Source: Pardosa pseudoannulata (lineage: Eukaryota; Arthropoda; Arachnida; Araneae; Lycosidae). Taken from it: DNA of 64,000 nucleotides. Under the pieces are notes generated by a model. That model saw only the letters and a program-made list of their open reading frames with translations, was not told where the DNA came from and made no database searches. Positions 1 to 14,600 of the stretch are shown here, piece after piece (position 1 is the stretch's first letter; each line of letters begins with the position of its first letter). Position numbers and translations under genes: made by a program. The stretch covers positions 81,972,625-82,036,624 of the forward strand of contig CM063500.1 in NCBI GenBank assembly GCA_032207245.1. Direction: 5' to 3'.

Positions 1-1404
1 TGTGAATTAGAAGCAGATTATTTGGAATCAAGCGATTGGTCACTCCTAGCAGAAGAGTCATCCTTTGTGTACTGAATTTGGTACATTCTTAAAAGTCATG
101 TTTAACATTTAAGGAATAAAACCCTTTTTTCAGTTCAGTGTAGAGTTAAGAGTGTGTATGCTCACATACGGCCAAATATCTAGGTCGTTCTAATGAATGA
201 ATTGTAATAAAACACTGCTAATTGATGAATTCAATATTGCTAATTGAAGCAATGTTTCAGAAAAGGAGAATTTTATTGAAAATATTTTGTACGAAAATAT
301 GTTTTTGTTTCTGTATGCACTTTAAGGTCTAGAAAAAGTTATTGTCGTGGTTTTTAATGAAAACATCAGAAGATATTTTATTATTTAAAAAGAGAATGAT
401 TTGCAATACATAAATTTACTTCAAAAGGAAATATTATTAAAAAAATCATAAATGCCAGCTAAATAAATTCAAATACATTTGTAGTAAGAGTTAAAATATA
501 AATAATAATTCTATTATTTTGATACTAAATTTTACCATCTCATGTGTTTTTATTACTAGTAATTTAAAAGAAAAATATGTAAAATTTAGAATTATCAGAT
601 ATTATTGATGAACTGACAGATAAGAAAATAAAGATAAGGCAGTGAGAGCATATTTTACTTTTATTTATAAGGTATCAATTTGATTAATCGTAAACTAAAT
701 GTATAATACATATATAATATGCTAATACACTTAATTTAAATTAGTTAAAAAGCATCATCTATACATTATAGCAGTCTACTATGATTTTGGTTGACTTGTA
801 AATCGACAAGGAATCAGTAAAAATAAGGTAGACCAAATATTAATAGAAGTCGACCAAGTACTATCTTGCACACTGGCAGCTAATAAACCATAACCAGCTC
901 TGTATTTATATAAATATTTATTACATACTTCGATAATATTTTCGATACTTTCATTGTTGACTGGCGTCCTCTGTTGTTTCCTTGAGTGAACTCAAAGAAC
1001 TTGATTATTAGGACAAAAATTAAAAACATTAAATATACACATATTCATGTAGAAATGATTTATTTTTAGCCTTAGGTGGTATTCACCACTAAACTTAAAA
1101 TGATTTTAAATAAAATCTAATTGTATTGAAAGTTAAAAAATTCTTAGCCGATTTGAATTTTAATCATTCATTTCCCTGTAAAAATGAGAGTATTCCCCAA
1201 AAAAATAATTTCAGAAAAAAACTCTATGTATTACTGTAATTTTAAATCAAATGATATTTCCCCCTATTGGCGGTTTTACACAGAAATTGTATAAAGTTAA
1301 CCCAAGGTAATAAGCCCAAATTTAATTTCATGGAAGAAATTAAACCAATCAAAGTTACTAGGGAATTTTTCTCACTATTAAAAATAGAGAGCACTTTTTT
1401 ATAC
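1..1404. other. AT-rich DNA without recognisable features
   Basis: This stretch is AT-rich with only short open frames. I see no repeat unit, transposon terminus, tRNA-like box or protein similarity. The 82-codon minus-strand frame at 1242-1490 has no recognisable motif and partly overlaps the tandem array that follows, so I do not call it a gene. Confidence 0.5.
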
Positions 1405-2262
1405 TGATTTTTCATACTAACCAATGAATACAGCAATATTAGAAGCTCTACGATATGGGTGAAACGATACCTCGATATGATATCACTCATTTGGCCTTAA
1501 ATTATTTTCAATGTACTCTATTTTTCGTACTGATTTCTCATACTGACCAATGAAAACAGTCACATTAGAAGCTCTATGATATGGGTAAAACGGTACACCT
1601 ATATGATTTCATTCATTTGCCCTTAAATCATTTTCAACGTTCTCTATATTTCATACCGACCAATGAATACAGCAACTTTAGTAGTTCTACGATATGGGTG
1701 AAGCAATACATCTATATGATTTCTTTCGTTTTCCATTAAATCATTTTCGATGTTCTCTAATTTCCTACTGAATTTTCATAGTGACCAATGAATACAGTAA
1801 CGGTAGCAGTTCTACAATATGGGGGAAACAATATATTTATATAATTTCATTCATTTGCCCTTATTTTCAATGTTCTCAATTTTTCATATTGGTTTTTCAT
1901 ACTGACCAACAGATACAGCAACTTTAGCAGCTCTACGATAGGGGTGAATCAAGACATCTATATAATTTCATTCATTTGCTCTTAAATTATTTTCAATGTT
2001 TTCTAATTTTCATACTGATTTTCTATACTGACCAATGCATACATACAACAACACTAGCAGTTGTACAATATGGGTGAAACGATACATCTATATAATTTCA
2101 TTTATTTACCCTTAAATCATTTTCAATGTTCTTTAATTTTCATACTGATTTTTCATACTGACCAATGAATACAGCAACGCAAGCAGCTGTACGATACGGG
2201 TGAAACAATACATCTTTATGATTTTATTCATTTGATCTTAAATCATTATCAATGCACGCTTT
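1405..2262. repeat. Tandem array of ~125-bp units, about 7 copies
   Basis: The landmark ccaatgaatacagcaa (with small changes) recurs at 1421, 1547, 1660, 1785, 1906, 2032 and 2162, giving periods of 113-130 bp. Each unit continues with a block resembling tctacgatatgggtgaaac and then a cttaaatcattttcaatg segment. Copies are direct and moderately diverged, and the array ends abruptly near 2262. It does not resemble satellite A, which begins about 180 bp downstream. Confidence 0.9.
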
Positions 2263-2439
2263 TATTGAAGTCCTAAATTATTCTAATAAGTTCTCTTTGT
2301 ACTTTTGCTTTTTGTTTTAATCTATGTAGACTAAATCCCGTAATATGAAGGATTTTCTTGGTATTCTACTCTATTGTTGCTAAAGGCCGTGTAGTATGTT
2401 TTACTTTCTTCTACTGCTTATGACATTAAAGCCTGTGTA

Positions 2440-4860
2440 GTTCTAATAATCTTTCTAATAATCAAAACACCTTTTCTGTTCCTTTAAAAGTAAATTTTAT
2501 ATTTCACATAGATTCTCTTCTGTGGTATTTACTCAGAAGTAAATAGAAAATAATTTTAAAAAATGTTTTTCATGAAATGAAGATATTTTAATGGTAACAA
2601 CATCTTTGAAAACATGAAATACCGGAGACACTTATATTTTCTACAAAGGCAGTACCAAGTTAGTGAACTTTATTGTACTTGCGTAAAAGAAAGCACGTGA
2701 CACATTGCATTTTAACTCTTCCAGAATACCGAATTTCATAAAACTCTTCTCTTGCATTCTCTTTACAAGTTACCCGAGATAAAAGGAAATGTAGAATTGT
2801 GAAGCATTACATTTTTGTAGATATCTTCTTTTTTCCCAAGGAAATCATAAAAGAAACTTCCCACTAGATTTAGACATCTTTTCACCAATAAAGGAAATGC
2901 TTTGTGTATTGGTGAAAGGAGGGTAGAAAACTTTCACTTTCACAATTCTCGTGAGATAAGATTTTATACAACATGAAAAGGGATTACTCAAAAATTACAA
3001 AAGGAATATTAAAAAAATTATATGCATTTATTTTCCTGCATTAGTTTAATAACTTTATACTTTCATTTGTTTCAGCTACAAAGTTGTAATTTCTCATAAA
3101 ATCTAATGAAAATTTTTCAGCCAGAAAATACTTTCAGTTGTTTTCCAAGAATTAACCAACAAATAGAAAGTCCCAAACCTTAGAAATTTATTGCTTGTTT
3201 TACAATAATCAATATCTTGAAAGAGAGCAATAATTTTAAACTTTATAAAACATTATTTTATTACTTGCTATATTGCTTTACAAGTCTCTTTGAATGCTCT
3301 ATATTTCTTTCCGATTTCCACTTCAGGAAAATAAAACATTAAAATGTTAAATATTAAATAATAAAGTTATTCCTCTGTTATTATAGCTAACTATTACAAA
3401 CACAAATGATTATGATGATGCTTTGAGTTTTCATGGCTAAATGAAAATGCTATTGTTTTTTCATCTACAAGATAAAGAAATAAAATCATTCTAAAGTGTG
3501 TAAATAAAATAATCTTGTAAGGAGGAAATCATGAAAATAAATTGATAATTATGATTAAAAAATAAAAAAAATTAAATTAAAGCCTACATCATTCTCATAA
3601 TCATTTTAATAATCAAAACACCTTTTCTGCTCTTTTTAACGTACATTTTATATTCCACATAGATTCTCTTCTGTCGTATTTACACAGAAGTAAATAAAAA
3701 AGTAATTTTAAAAAATATTTTAATGCAATCACGATTTTTTAACGCTAACAATCTCTTTGAAAAAAGGAAATACCGGAGTCACTTATATTTTCTACAAAGG
3801 CCGTACCAAGTTAGTGAACTTTTATTGTGCTTGCGAAAAAGAAAGCACGTGGCACATTGCATTTTAACTCTTCTAGAATACCGAATTTCATAAAACTCTC
3901 CTCTTGCATTCTCTTTACAAGTTGCCAGAGATAAAAGGAAATGTAGAATTGTGAAGCATTACATTTTTGTAGATGTCTTCTTTTTTCCCAAGTAAATCAT
4001 AAAAGAAACTTCCCACTAGATTTAGACTTATTTTCACCAATAAAGGAAATGTTTTGTGTATTGGTGAAAGGAGGGTAGAAAACTTTCACAATTCACGCGA
4101 GATAAGATTTTAAACAACATGAAAAGAGATTACTCAAAAATTACAAAAGGAATATTAAAAGAATTGTAATGCATTTATTTTCCTGCATTATTTTAATAAC
4201 TTAATACTTTCATTTGTTTCAGCAACAATGTTGTAATATCTTATAAAATGTATTGAAAATTTTCAGCCAGAAAACTCTTTCAATTGTTTTCCCAGAATTA
4301 ACCAACAGATAGAAAGTTCCAAAACTTTACAATAATCCTTATTATGAAAGAGAGAATTAATTTTATACTTTACAAAATAGTTTTATTACTTGCGATATTG
4401 TGTTACAAGTTAGTTTAATAGCTTGATATTTCTTTCTGATTTCCACTTTAAAAAAATAAAAAAGTAAAATATTAAACCTTAAATAACAATGTTATTCCAC
4501 TGTTATTATAGCTTAATATTACAGAGACAAATGATGCTTAGCTTTTTCATGGGTAAATGAATATGTTATTGTTTTATACCTACAAGATAAAGTAATAAAA
4601 TCCTTCTAAAGAAAAACTTTTTTTGCTCAAGTTTGCTGCAAGCAGTTAAGAGTCTTTCGGTACAGTGTAAAAATAAAGCTCTTAAGATTTTTAATACTGT
4701 GTAAATAAAATAATCGCGTAAGGAGAAATTGATAAAAAAATTGATAATTTTCATTAAAAAATTTAAAATTCTTAATGTTATCACTTATTTTTATATATTA
4801 CAAAAACAAATGAATATAATGATGTTTTACGATTTCACGGGTAAAGGAAAATGTCACTGT
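2440..4860 (+). repeat. Satellite A: two adjacent ~1.15-kb monomers plus the start of a third
   Basis: The block starting atcaaaacaccttttctg at 2461 recurs at 3612, an offset of 1151 bp. Similarity continues collinearly for over a kilobase, through the cattgcattttaactct landmark (2703, 3855) and the poly-purine stretch near 2900 and 4050. A third, more diverged copy begins near 4800 and is interrupted by the SINE at 4877. Confidence 0.85.
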
Positions 4861-4876
4861 TTTTCTATACACAGTA

Positions 4877-5030
4877 TAGCCGAGCGATAGCTGAATGGTT
4901 AGGGTGCTACCCTGCGAAAGCGGAGCTCGTGGGATCGTAGCCGTTCGGAATAGGCTTTAAGTAATAGATCCCAGTTTCATTACCCTTCGTGTTTCAAAAA
5001 ATAAACCGTAGCACCCCAAATCAAACGAAA
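4877..5030 (+). mobile_element. tRNA-derived SINE, internally deleted
   Basis: The segment begins with a tRNA-like head (gctgaatggttagggtgcta), passes through cgtagccgttcggaat and ends with a tail like the intact copy at 53517-53689. About 27 bp containing the B box are missing: gagctcgtggga jumps straight into tcgtagccgttcgg. Without a B box it could not be transcribed by RNA polymerase III. It interrupts satellite A in the position occupied elsewhere by the ctacaagataaagtaat segment. Confidence 0.8.
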
Positions 5031-5895
5031 TGAATCTATCTACAAATTAAAGTAATAAAATCATTTTAATCTTTTTTTTGCTAAAGTTTTCTATAATTAT
5101 TTAAGAATCTTTAAGTTTAAAGATCGTAAGATTTTTAATAATGTGTAAATAAAATAATCGTATAAGGATAAAATTATGAAAAAAATTGATAATTATGATT
5201 AAAAAATTAAGATTCTTAATGTTATCACTTATTTTTACATATAACTATTCCCAATGTCTTGTTTATATTAGTTTATAAGTGGTAAATATTGAAAAAAAAA
5301 ATATTTTTTTAATTTGCAAAAAGAATGATTTTTATTATCTCTGCTGTGAACAAGACAGTGAGACAGTGATGCCATTCTTGGCAATGTTTTATTAAAATCA
5401 CGTATTCTGCCCCATTGAATAAATATTTCAAATAAATTCATTTTTAGTGTAACTCCACAGAAAATAAAAATCCTAAAATTGTTTCTCCACGAAATCAAAA
5501 TATTTTATCACTAAAAATATCTTTCCAAAAATTGTTGAAAATAAATCCTCGAAATTCGTTGTTCTTGCAAAAATAGTACATTATATTTTAACTTTCTCTG
5601 AATATGAAATCTCATAAAATTCTCATCGTGCATCCTGTTTACAAGTTATCCCGGATAAAAGGAAAGGTAAAATAGTGAAGCAATTCACTTTTCAGCATGT
5701 ATGTTTTTTTATTCAAAAAGAACTCACTTTATCCTAAAAGAAATGTTCCTGCAAAATTAAGCAGAGTTTCATCAAATGAAGAAATTGTTTTGTCTTGCAG
5801 TGAAAGAAACTCGGAAAACTTTAAAAACCCACGTGATTTAAAACTACTTAAATATTGTTTTCTCAAAAATTTCAAATGATATATTAATATAATTA

Positions 5896-6861
5896 CTAGC
5901 ATACAGCCCGTCATAAGACGGGATCAGTAAAATTTTTAATTTTCCAAAATTGTTAAGTACCTTATGAGGCAGGTAAAAAATGGTTTGTTTTTTGGCTGAA
6001 AATTATCTGGTACGCGCTGAATAATTTCTTTATCTTTATTGACCGCATGTTAGTTGCCACCTTTAATTTAAACTTGTAATATTATTTGATAGAATGGACA
6101 GCAGAGATTTTCATATAGACAGTGATTATTTGGCGATATCTATGAATGATGTTCAAAATTTAGCGAATGGATTGCAAACAGCATAGTTATGTATAAAGTA
6201 CAAACACACAAATGAACAAACTTCTTAATTTTCAAACATATATAAATTAAACGCTAGATATATATTAGTCCATGAAATAGACTCCTAGTCTTTGTTGTTA
6301 ATACTGGTGATAAAATTTTCATTGCAACAAAAAATAATCGATGATTAAATTTAAAATGATCACATATGTACCTAATCTATTATTTAAGCCAAATATAAAA
6401 GAAAGTTATTTACGTAATATCTAAGTTCAGTGATAAAACGTATGAAAATAAGGCATAATTTAAATAATTTAAAATAAGAAATGATTCAATGAGATAGTTA
6501 AAGGAATGACGTCATAATGCTAGAAAAATGTTATTTTTACCTATTTATTATGTGATAAATTGATAAATTTAATCGCCTGCTCTTAACCGGGGAAAATAGG
6601 AGTTGAAATAATGGCATTAAAAGCTCGAAAAGGGGGAAGGGATGGATTTCGAACGTTTTAAAGAAGGCAGTATTTTTCGCTGTGATATGAAGCATATTTA
6701 TACCAATTTATTTTAGAATCGGATCGATAGTTTAGGAGAAGATAAACGTTACTCTCTTTGAATTTTGCTAACTTTGGATGCCTCTATCCATTCCAGGTCC
6801 AACAAATTCATGAAATCGAGGACAGACGTACAGATAACTTAGGCTATTATTATATAGGAGA
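5896..6861 (-). mobile_element. Non-autonomous Helitron, copy 1 (966 bp)
   Basis: Read on the minus strand the element starts TCTCCTATATAATAATAG and ends with the perfect hairpin CCCGTC-ttat-GACGGG followed by CTGTATGCTAG. A 5' TC, a subterminal 3' hairpin and a CTAG end inserted between A and T are the Helitron signature. The pre-insertion site is visible in satellite A at 9335-9350 (ataattatgatgcattt). There the element lies exactly between A and T with no target duplication, as expected for rolling-circle transposition. No Rep/helicase coding is visible, so it is non-autonomous. A second, roughly 20% diverged copy occupies the same monomer position at 36150-37051. Confidence 0.88.
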
Positions 6862-8689
6862 TGATGCATTTATTTCCTTGTTTAATATACTAATTTAACA
6901 CTTTAATACTTTGAATTGCTTCCAATACAGAAGGTAGACTTTCTGGTAAAACCTATTGAAAATTTTTAATTTGGAAAACACTTTCTACTGATTTCCCAAA
7001 ATCAACTAAAGGGAGAGTCCAAAACATTGAAACTCTATTGTTTGTTTTATAATTATCATTATTATGATTAAGACAATATGTTTTATATTTTATAAATAAT
7101 TTGTTTTATTTGCGACATAGTTTTACACACCAATTCTACGGTTTTATCTCTGAGTTTTTTAATTCAAAATTATAAATTGCAATGTTAGAGTTTAAATAAA
7201 AAAAATTTTCTTTAATTTTTCTTCGGTTTTCCCAAAATTAACCAAGGAGAAAGTCAAAAATTTTGAAACGTTATTTTTTGTTTTATAATAATCGTCATTA
7301 TGATCAAGACAATATGTTTTATAATTTTTAAAATAATTTTTATTATTTGCGACATTTTTTATACTCCAATTCTACGGTTTTATCCTTCTCTGACTGTTTC
7401 AATTTAGAAAATAATAAATTGCAATCTTAGTTTAAATGACAAAATCTATCCTTTGCTATATAAATAACAAAATTTATTCTTTTGTTAATTATTTCTTTAT
7501 ATTACAAAATGAAATAGTTATCTTGATATTTTGCTTTTATTTAAAAACGTTACTGAACCTTTTTTATAGACAAGATAAAGTAATAAATCTGTCTAAAGAT
7601 AGACTATTTTATAATGCTATAGTTTGATGTATATAATTAAAGATTCTTTTGGTGCAATAGGAAAATAAAAACCTAAATATTTTAATATTGTGCAAATAAA
7701 ACTTTAATCATCTGTAAAAATAAATCATAAAAAGTATAATAATTTAAAGAATTTTAAGAATAATATTATCACTTATCTTTAAAGTTATAAATTGAAATCT
7801 TAGTTAAAATAACAAAATTGATCCTTTGCTATTTAAACAACAAAGTTATTAATTTGTTATTTATTTCTTTATATTACAAACACAAATAGTTATCTTGATA
7901 CTTTGCTTTTTCACTAGTACTTAAAAACGTTACTAAACCTTTTTTATTGACAAGATAAAATAATAAAATCTATCTAAACATAGACTATTTTATAATGCTA
8001 AAGTTTGATGTATATATTTAAACATTCTTCTGGTGCAATGAAAAAATAAAATCTAAATATTTTTAATGTTATGTAAATAAAAATTTAATCATCTAAGTAA
8101 AAAAAAAATCATAAATAATATATAATAATTTGAGGAATTAATTTCAAGAATAATGTTATCACTTATCTTTAAGTATAAAAAGTACACTTACAAGGGTTTA
8201 TGTATAAGAGCCCCATATTATATTTGAATAAGTAGTAAATATTGAACTAAATACTTTTTTAAATTTACAAAGAGAACGACTTTTGATGACTAATCACTGT
8301 TCAGAACAAGACAATGAGAATTTTGATATATTCTATGTTCTTATCCGACTTATTTTGATGAACAAGATTCTTTTCCAGGCATTTATTGACAAGATAAAAT
8401 AATAAAATCTATCTAAACATAGACTATTTTATAATGCTAAAGTTTGCTGTATATATTTAAAGATTCTTAAAACTGCAATGGGAAAATAAAAGCCTAAATA
8501 TTTTTAATATTGTGCAAATAAAAATTTTAATCATCTGAGGAAATAAATTATAAAAATGTAATAATTTAAGGAATTTTAGCAATAATATTATCACTTATCT
8601 TTGTGTATAAAACGTATGCGGATAAGTGCTTATCTCTACGAGCCCAATATTATGCTTGAATTATAAGTAAATATTGAAATAAATACTTC
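6862..8689 (+). repeat. Satellite A: rearranged monomers
   Basis: Part of the monomer is locally duplicated. The tctacggttttatc / attttgcgacat segment appears near 7130 and again near 7350. The gatagactattttataatgct segment appears at 7600, 7985 and 8415. No foreign insertion is visible here. Confidence 0.65.
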
Positions 8690-11600
8690 TTTAAATTTAC
8701 AAAGAGAATGACTTTTGCTAATCACCGTTCAGACCAAGACAATGAGAATTATGATATATTCTATGTTCTTATCCGACTTATTTTGTTGAAAAATATTCTA
8801 TCCCACAAATTCCATTATTCAAAACATCTATTCTGTTCCGATGATCATATATTTTGTATTTCATATAAATTCATTTCTTTGTGTATCTCCGCAACAATAA
8901 ATAAAGAGCAATCCTCAAAAAGTATCTACATGCAATTACCATATTTCACCTCTAATAATATCGAGAAAAAAGGAAAAGTGAGACATATTTTTTGCACAGT
9001 CAAATCGTGGTAAAATTTGTTGTCCTTTTAAATAACGCAAGTAATACATTGCAGTTCAACACCTCCAGAAAACCGATTCTCATTTAATTCTTCTTGCCCG
9101 TCATCTGTACAGGTTGCCGGAGACAAAAGGAACGGGGGTATAATGAAGGATTGCATGTTTCAATATATCCTGTATTTTCCTAAGAAACTCATCAATGGAA
9201 CATTCTCTTAGACATTTTTCTTCAAATAAAGGAATCGTTTTGTCCTCCAGTGAAGGAAACTTTCAGAACCCATGTGAGATAAGACTTTAAACTACTTAAA
9301 TATTGTTTTCTCAAAAATTTCAAATGATATATTAATATAATTATGATGCATTTATTTCCTTGTTTTAATATACTAATGTAACACCTTAATACTTTGGATA
9401 GCTTCCAATACAGAAGGTAGACTTTCTGGTAAAACCTATTGAAAATTTTTAATTTGGAAAACACTTTCTTCTGATTTCCCAAAAGTAACTAAAGGAAAAT
9501 TCCAAAACATTGAAACTATTGTTTATTTTATAATAATCATTATTATGATCAAGAAAGTGAGTTTCATATTTTATAAAATAATTTTTTATTATTTCTGACA
9601 GTGTTTAACACGCCATTTCTACGGTTTTACCTTTCTCTGAGTTTTCCATATTTAGAAAAATTATAAATTGCAATCCTACATTTTAAATAGCAAAGTTGAT
9701 CCTTTGCTATTTAAATAACAAAGTTATTCCATTCTTATTTATTTAATTATCTTATAAACACCAATAGGTATATTGATACTTGATCACGAGTACTTAAAAA
9801 CGTTACTAAACCTTTTTTATTGACAAGATAAAATAATAAAATCTATCTAAACATAGACTATTTTATAATGCTAAAGTTTGCTGTATATATTTAAAGATTC
9901 TTCTGGTGCAATGAAAAAATAAATACCTAAAAATTTTAATATTGTATAAATAAAAATTTAATCATCTAAGGAAAAATCATAAAGAAAATATAATAATTTA
10001 AGAAATTACAAGAATAAAGTTACCCTTTATTTCTAAGTATAAGAAATGTACTTACGTATAAGTTTTTACGTTTAGGTATAAGAAATGTACTTACAAGGGT
10101 TTTTGTATAAGATCCCAATATTATGTTTGAATAAGAAGTAAATATTGAAATAAATACTTCTTCAAATTTACAAAGAGAAAGACTTTTCCTAATCACTGTT
10201 CACAACAAGAAAATTATAAATATGATATATTCTATGTTCTTATCCGACTTATTTTGTTGAACAATATTCTATTCCAAGTATTCCATTATTCAAAACCCCT
10301 ATTCTGTTCCATAGATCATATATTTTGTATTTCACATAAATTCCTTTCTTTTGGTATCTCTGCAAAAATAAATAAAATATAATCCTAAAAAAGTATCTAC
10401 ATGCAATTGCCATATTTTACCTCTAACAATATCTTCGAGAAAAAAAGAAAAGGGAGACAAATTTTCTGTATAGGCAAAGCTTGGTGAAATTTGTTGTCCT
10501 TTTAAAAAATACAAGTAATACATTGCATTTTAATTCCTCCAGAAAACCGATTCTCATTAAATTCTTCTTGCACATACTCTGTACAGGTTGCCGGAGACAA
10601 AAGGAGCGGGAGTATAATGAAGGATTACATGCTACAATATATCCTGTATTTTCCTGAGAAACTCGTAAATAAAAGATTCTCTCAGATTTAAACATTCTTC
10701 ATGAAATAAAGGTACTGTTTTTTGAAACGGTGAGAGAAGGATAAAAAACTTTCATAACCCAAGGAAGACAAGATTTTAAGCAATGTTAATAGTGATTATT
10801 CTAAAATTTAAAAAGGAATATTTTTCGAATTATAAATAACTTATCTTTTTCTATATTTTTATACAGTAATGTAATAGCTAAAAACTTTTATTTGCATTAT
10901 AAAAATTACATTTTTGATAAAACTGATTAAACTGTTTTACAAAACCATTTATTCGGTTTTTAGAAAATTAATCAACAAATGATAGACTAATTTATAATGC
11001 TAAAGTTTGCTGTATATATTTAAAGATTCTTCTGGTGCAATGGGAAACTAAAGGCCTAAATAATTTTAATATTGTGTAATATTGTGTATAGAAATTTAAT
11101 CATCTAAGAAAATAATCATAAATAAAATATAATTAAAGGAATTAAAAAAATAAAGTTATCATTTAAGTATAAGAAATGTACTTACAAGGGTTTTTGTATA
11201 AGGGGCCAATATTATGTTTGAGCAAGTAGGAAATATTGAACTAAATACTTCTTTAAATTTATAAAGAGAACGACTTTTGATAACTAATCACTGTTGAGAA
11301 CAAGTCAGTGAGAATTAGGATATATTTTATGTTATCATCCGACTTATTTTGGTTAAAAAAAGGTGCTATTTCAAGTATTCTGTTATTTAAAACCCCTATT
11401 CTGTTCCATAGATCATATATTTTGTATTTCACATAAATTCCTTTCTTTTGGTATCTCTGCAAAAATAAATAAAATATAATCCTAAAAAAGTATCTACATG
11501 CAATTGCCATATTTTACCTCTAACAATATCTTCGAGAAAAAAAGAAAAGGGGGACAAATTTTCTGTATAGGCAAAGCTTGGTGAAATTTGTTGTCCTTTT

Positions 11601-14600
11601 AAAAAATACAAGTAATATATTTCATTTTAATTCCTCCAGAAAACCGATTCTCATTAAATTCTTCTTGCACATACTCTGTACAGGTTGACGGAGACAAAAG
11701 AGACGGTAGTATAATGAAGGATTGCATGTTTCAATATATGCTGTATTTTCCTAAGAAACTCATAAATGAAACATTCTCTCAGATATAGACATTCTTCATC
11801 AAATAAAGGAATTGTTTTATTCAATGGCGAGAGAAAGATACAAAACTTTCATAACCCGAGGAAGATAAGATTTTAAGCAACTTTAATAATGATTATTCTA
11901 AAATTTAAAAAGGAATATTTTTTGCATTACAAAACACTTATCTTTTTCAATATTTTTATGCAGTAATGTAATAACTATAAACTTTTATTTGCGTTATAAA
12001 AATTACAATTTTTGATAAAACTGATTGAACTGTTTATTCCGTTTTTCTGAAATTAATCAACAAATGATAGATTATTTTATAATGATAAAGTTTGCTGTAT
12101 AAATTTACAGATTCTTCTGGTGCAATTGGAAAAAAAACCTAAATATTTTTAATATTGTGTAAATAAAAATTTAATCATCTAAGGAAAAAATCATAAATAA
12201 AATAAAACAATTTAAGGAATTTCAAGAATAAAGTTATCGTTTATCTTTAAGTATAAAAAATGTACTTACAAGGGTTTATGCATAAGGAACCAATATTATG
12301 TTTGAATAAGTAAAAAATATTGAAATAAATATTTCTTTAAATTTACAAAGAGAACGAGTTTTTCTAATCAGTGTTCAGAACAAGACAATAAGAATTATGA
12401 TATATTCTATGTTCTTATCAGACTTATTTTGTTGAACAAGATTGTATTCCAAGCATTCCTTTATTCAAAACCCCTATTCTCTGCCATTGATCATATATTT
12501 TGTATTTCATATAAATTCATTTCTTTGTGTATCTCCGCAACAATAAATAAAGGGCAATCTTCAAAAAGTATATATATGCAATTACCATATTTCACCTCTA
12601 ACAACATCTTCTGGAAAAAAAGAAAAGGGAGACATATTTTCTGCACAGGCAGAGAGGGGTAAAATTTGTTGTCCTTTTAAAAAATACACTTAATGCATTG
12701 CACTTGAACAGCTCCAGAAAACCGATTCTCGTTAAATTCTTCTTGCACATCCTATGTATAGGTTATCGGAGGCAAAAGGAACGGTAATATAATGAAGGAT
12801 TGCATGTTTTAATATATCCTATATTTTCCTTAATGAAACTCATTAAGGAAACATTCTCTCAGATATAGACATTTTTCATCAAGTAAAGGAATTGTTTTGT
12901 TCGCCGGTGAAAGAAACTTTCAGAACCCAAGTGAGATAAGATTTTAAACTACTTAAATAGGGATTGTTCAAAAATTTCAAAGGGAATATTAATATAATTA
13001 TGATTCACTTAATTCCTTGTTTTCATATACTAATTTAACAACTTATTACTTTGGTTTACTTCCGATACAGAAGTTAGAATTTCCGATAAAATCTATTGAA
13101 ATTTATTAATTTGGAAAACTCTTTCTTCTGATTTCCTAAAATTAACTAAGGGAAAATCCAAAATATTGAAACTTTGTTGTTTGTTTCATAAAAAAATATT
13201 ATCATGAACAAGACAATGAGTTTTACATATTCTAAAATAATTTTTATTATTTGCGACTTCTTTTTGCACACCAATTCTACGGTTTTATCTTTCTGTGAGG
13301 ATTTCAATTTAGAAAAGTATGAATAGTAATGTTAAATTTTAAATAACAATAATAATAGGTTGATTATTTGCTATTTAAATAACAAAGATATTTTTTTGTT
13401 TTATATTTCTTTATATCACAAAGGCCAATAGTTATCTTGATACCTTGCTTTTACACTAGTACTTAAAAACGTTACTGAACGTTTTTTATAGAAAAGATAA
13501 AGTAAAAAATTCTATTTAAAAATAGACTATTTTATAATGCTAAAGTGTGATGTATATATTTAAAGATTCTTCTGGTACAATTTGAAAATATGAACCTAAA
13601 TATTTTTAATATTGTGCAAATAAAATTGTAATCATCTGACGTAATAAGTCATAAAAATATAATAATTTAATTAATTTCAAGAATGAAGTTATCATACATT
13701 TTTAAGTATAAGAAATGTACTTACCACGACTTATGTATAAAGGCCCAATATTATGTTTGAGAAAGTAGTAAATATTAGAATAAGTACTTCCTTAAATATA
13801 CAAAGAGGATGACTTTTGCTAATCACTGTTCAGAAGAAGACAATGAGAATTATGATATATTCTATGTTCTTATCCGACTTATTTTGTTGAACAATATTCT
13901 ATTCCATTATTCAAAACCCCTATTCTGTTCCATAGATCATATATTTTGTATTTCACATAAATTCCTTTCTTTTGGTATCTCTGCAAAAATAAATAAAATA
14001 TAATCCTAAAAAAGTATCTACATGCAATTGCCATATTTTACCTCTAACAATATCTTCGAGAAAAAGGAAAATGGAGATATATTTTCTACACATTCAAAGC
14101 TTGGTGAAATTTGTTGTCCTTTTAAAAAATACAAGTAATACATTGCATTTTAATTCCTCCAGAAAACCGATTCTCATTAAATTCTTCTTGCACATCCTAT
14201 GTACAGGTTGCCGGAGACAAAAGGAACGGTAATATAATGAAGGATTGCATGTTTCAATATATCCTGTATTTTCCTAAGAAACTCATCAATGGAACATTCT
14301 CTTAGACATTTTTCTTCAAATAAAGGAATCGTTTTGTCCTCCAGTGAAGGAAACTTTCAGAACCCATGTGAGATAAGACTTTAAACTACTTATATTGGGA
14401 TTGTTCAAAAATTTCAAATGGTATATTAATATAGTTATGATGAATTTATTTCCTTGTTTTAATATACTAATTTAACAACTTAATACTTTGGCTTGCTTTC
14501 AATACAAAAGTTATAATTTCTGATAAAATTTATTGAAATATTTTAATTTTCAATAAGTTTCTCTCTTTTCTCTTTCAATAAATTTCTCTTTTTTTTTTGT

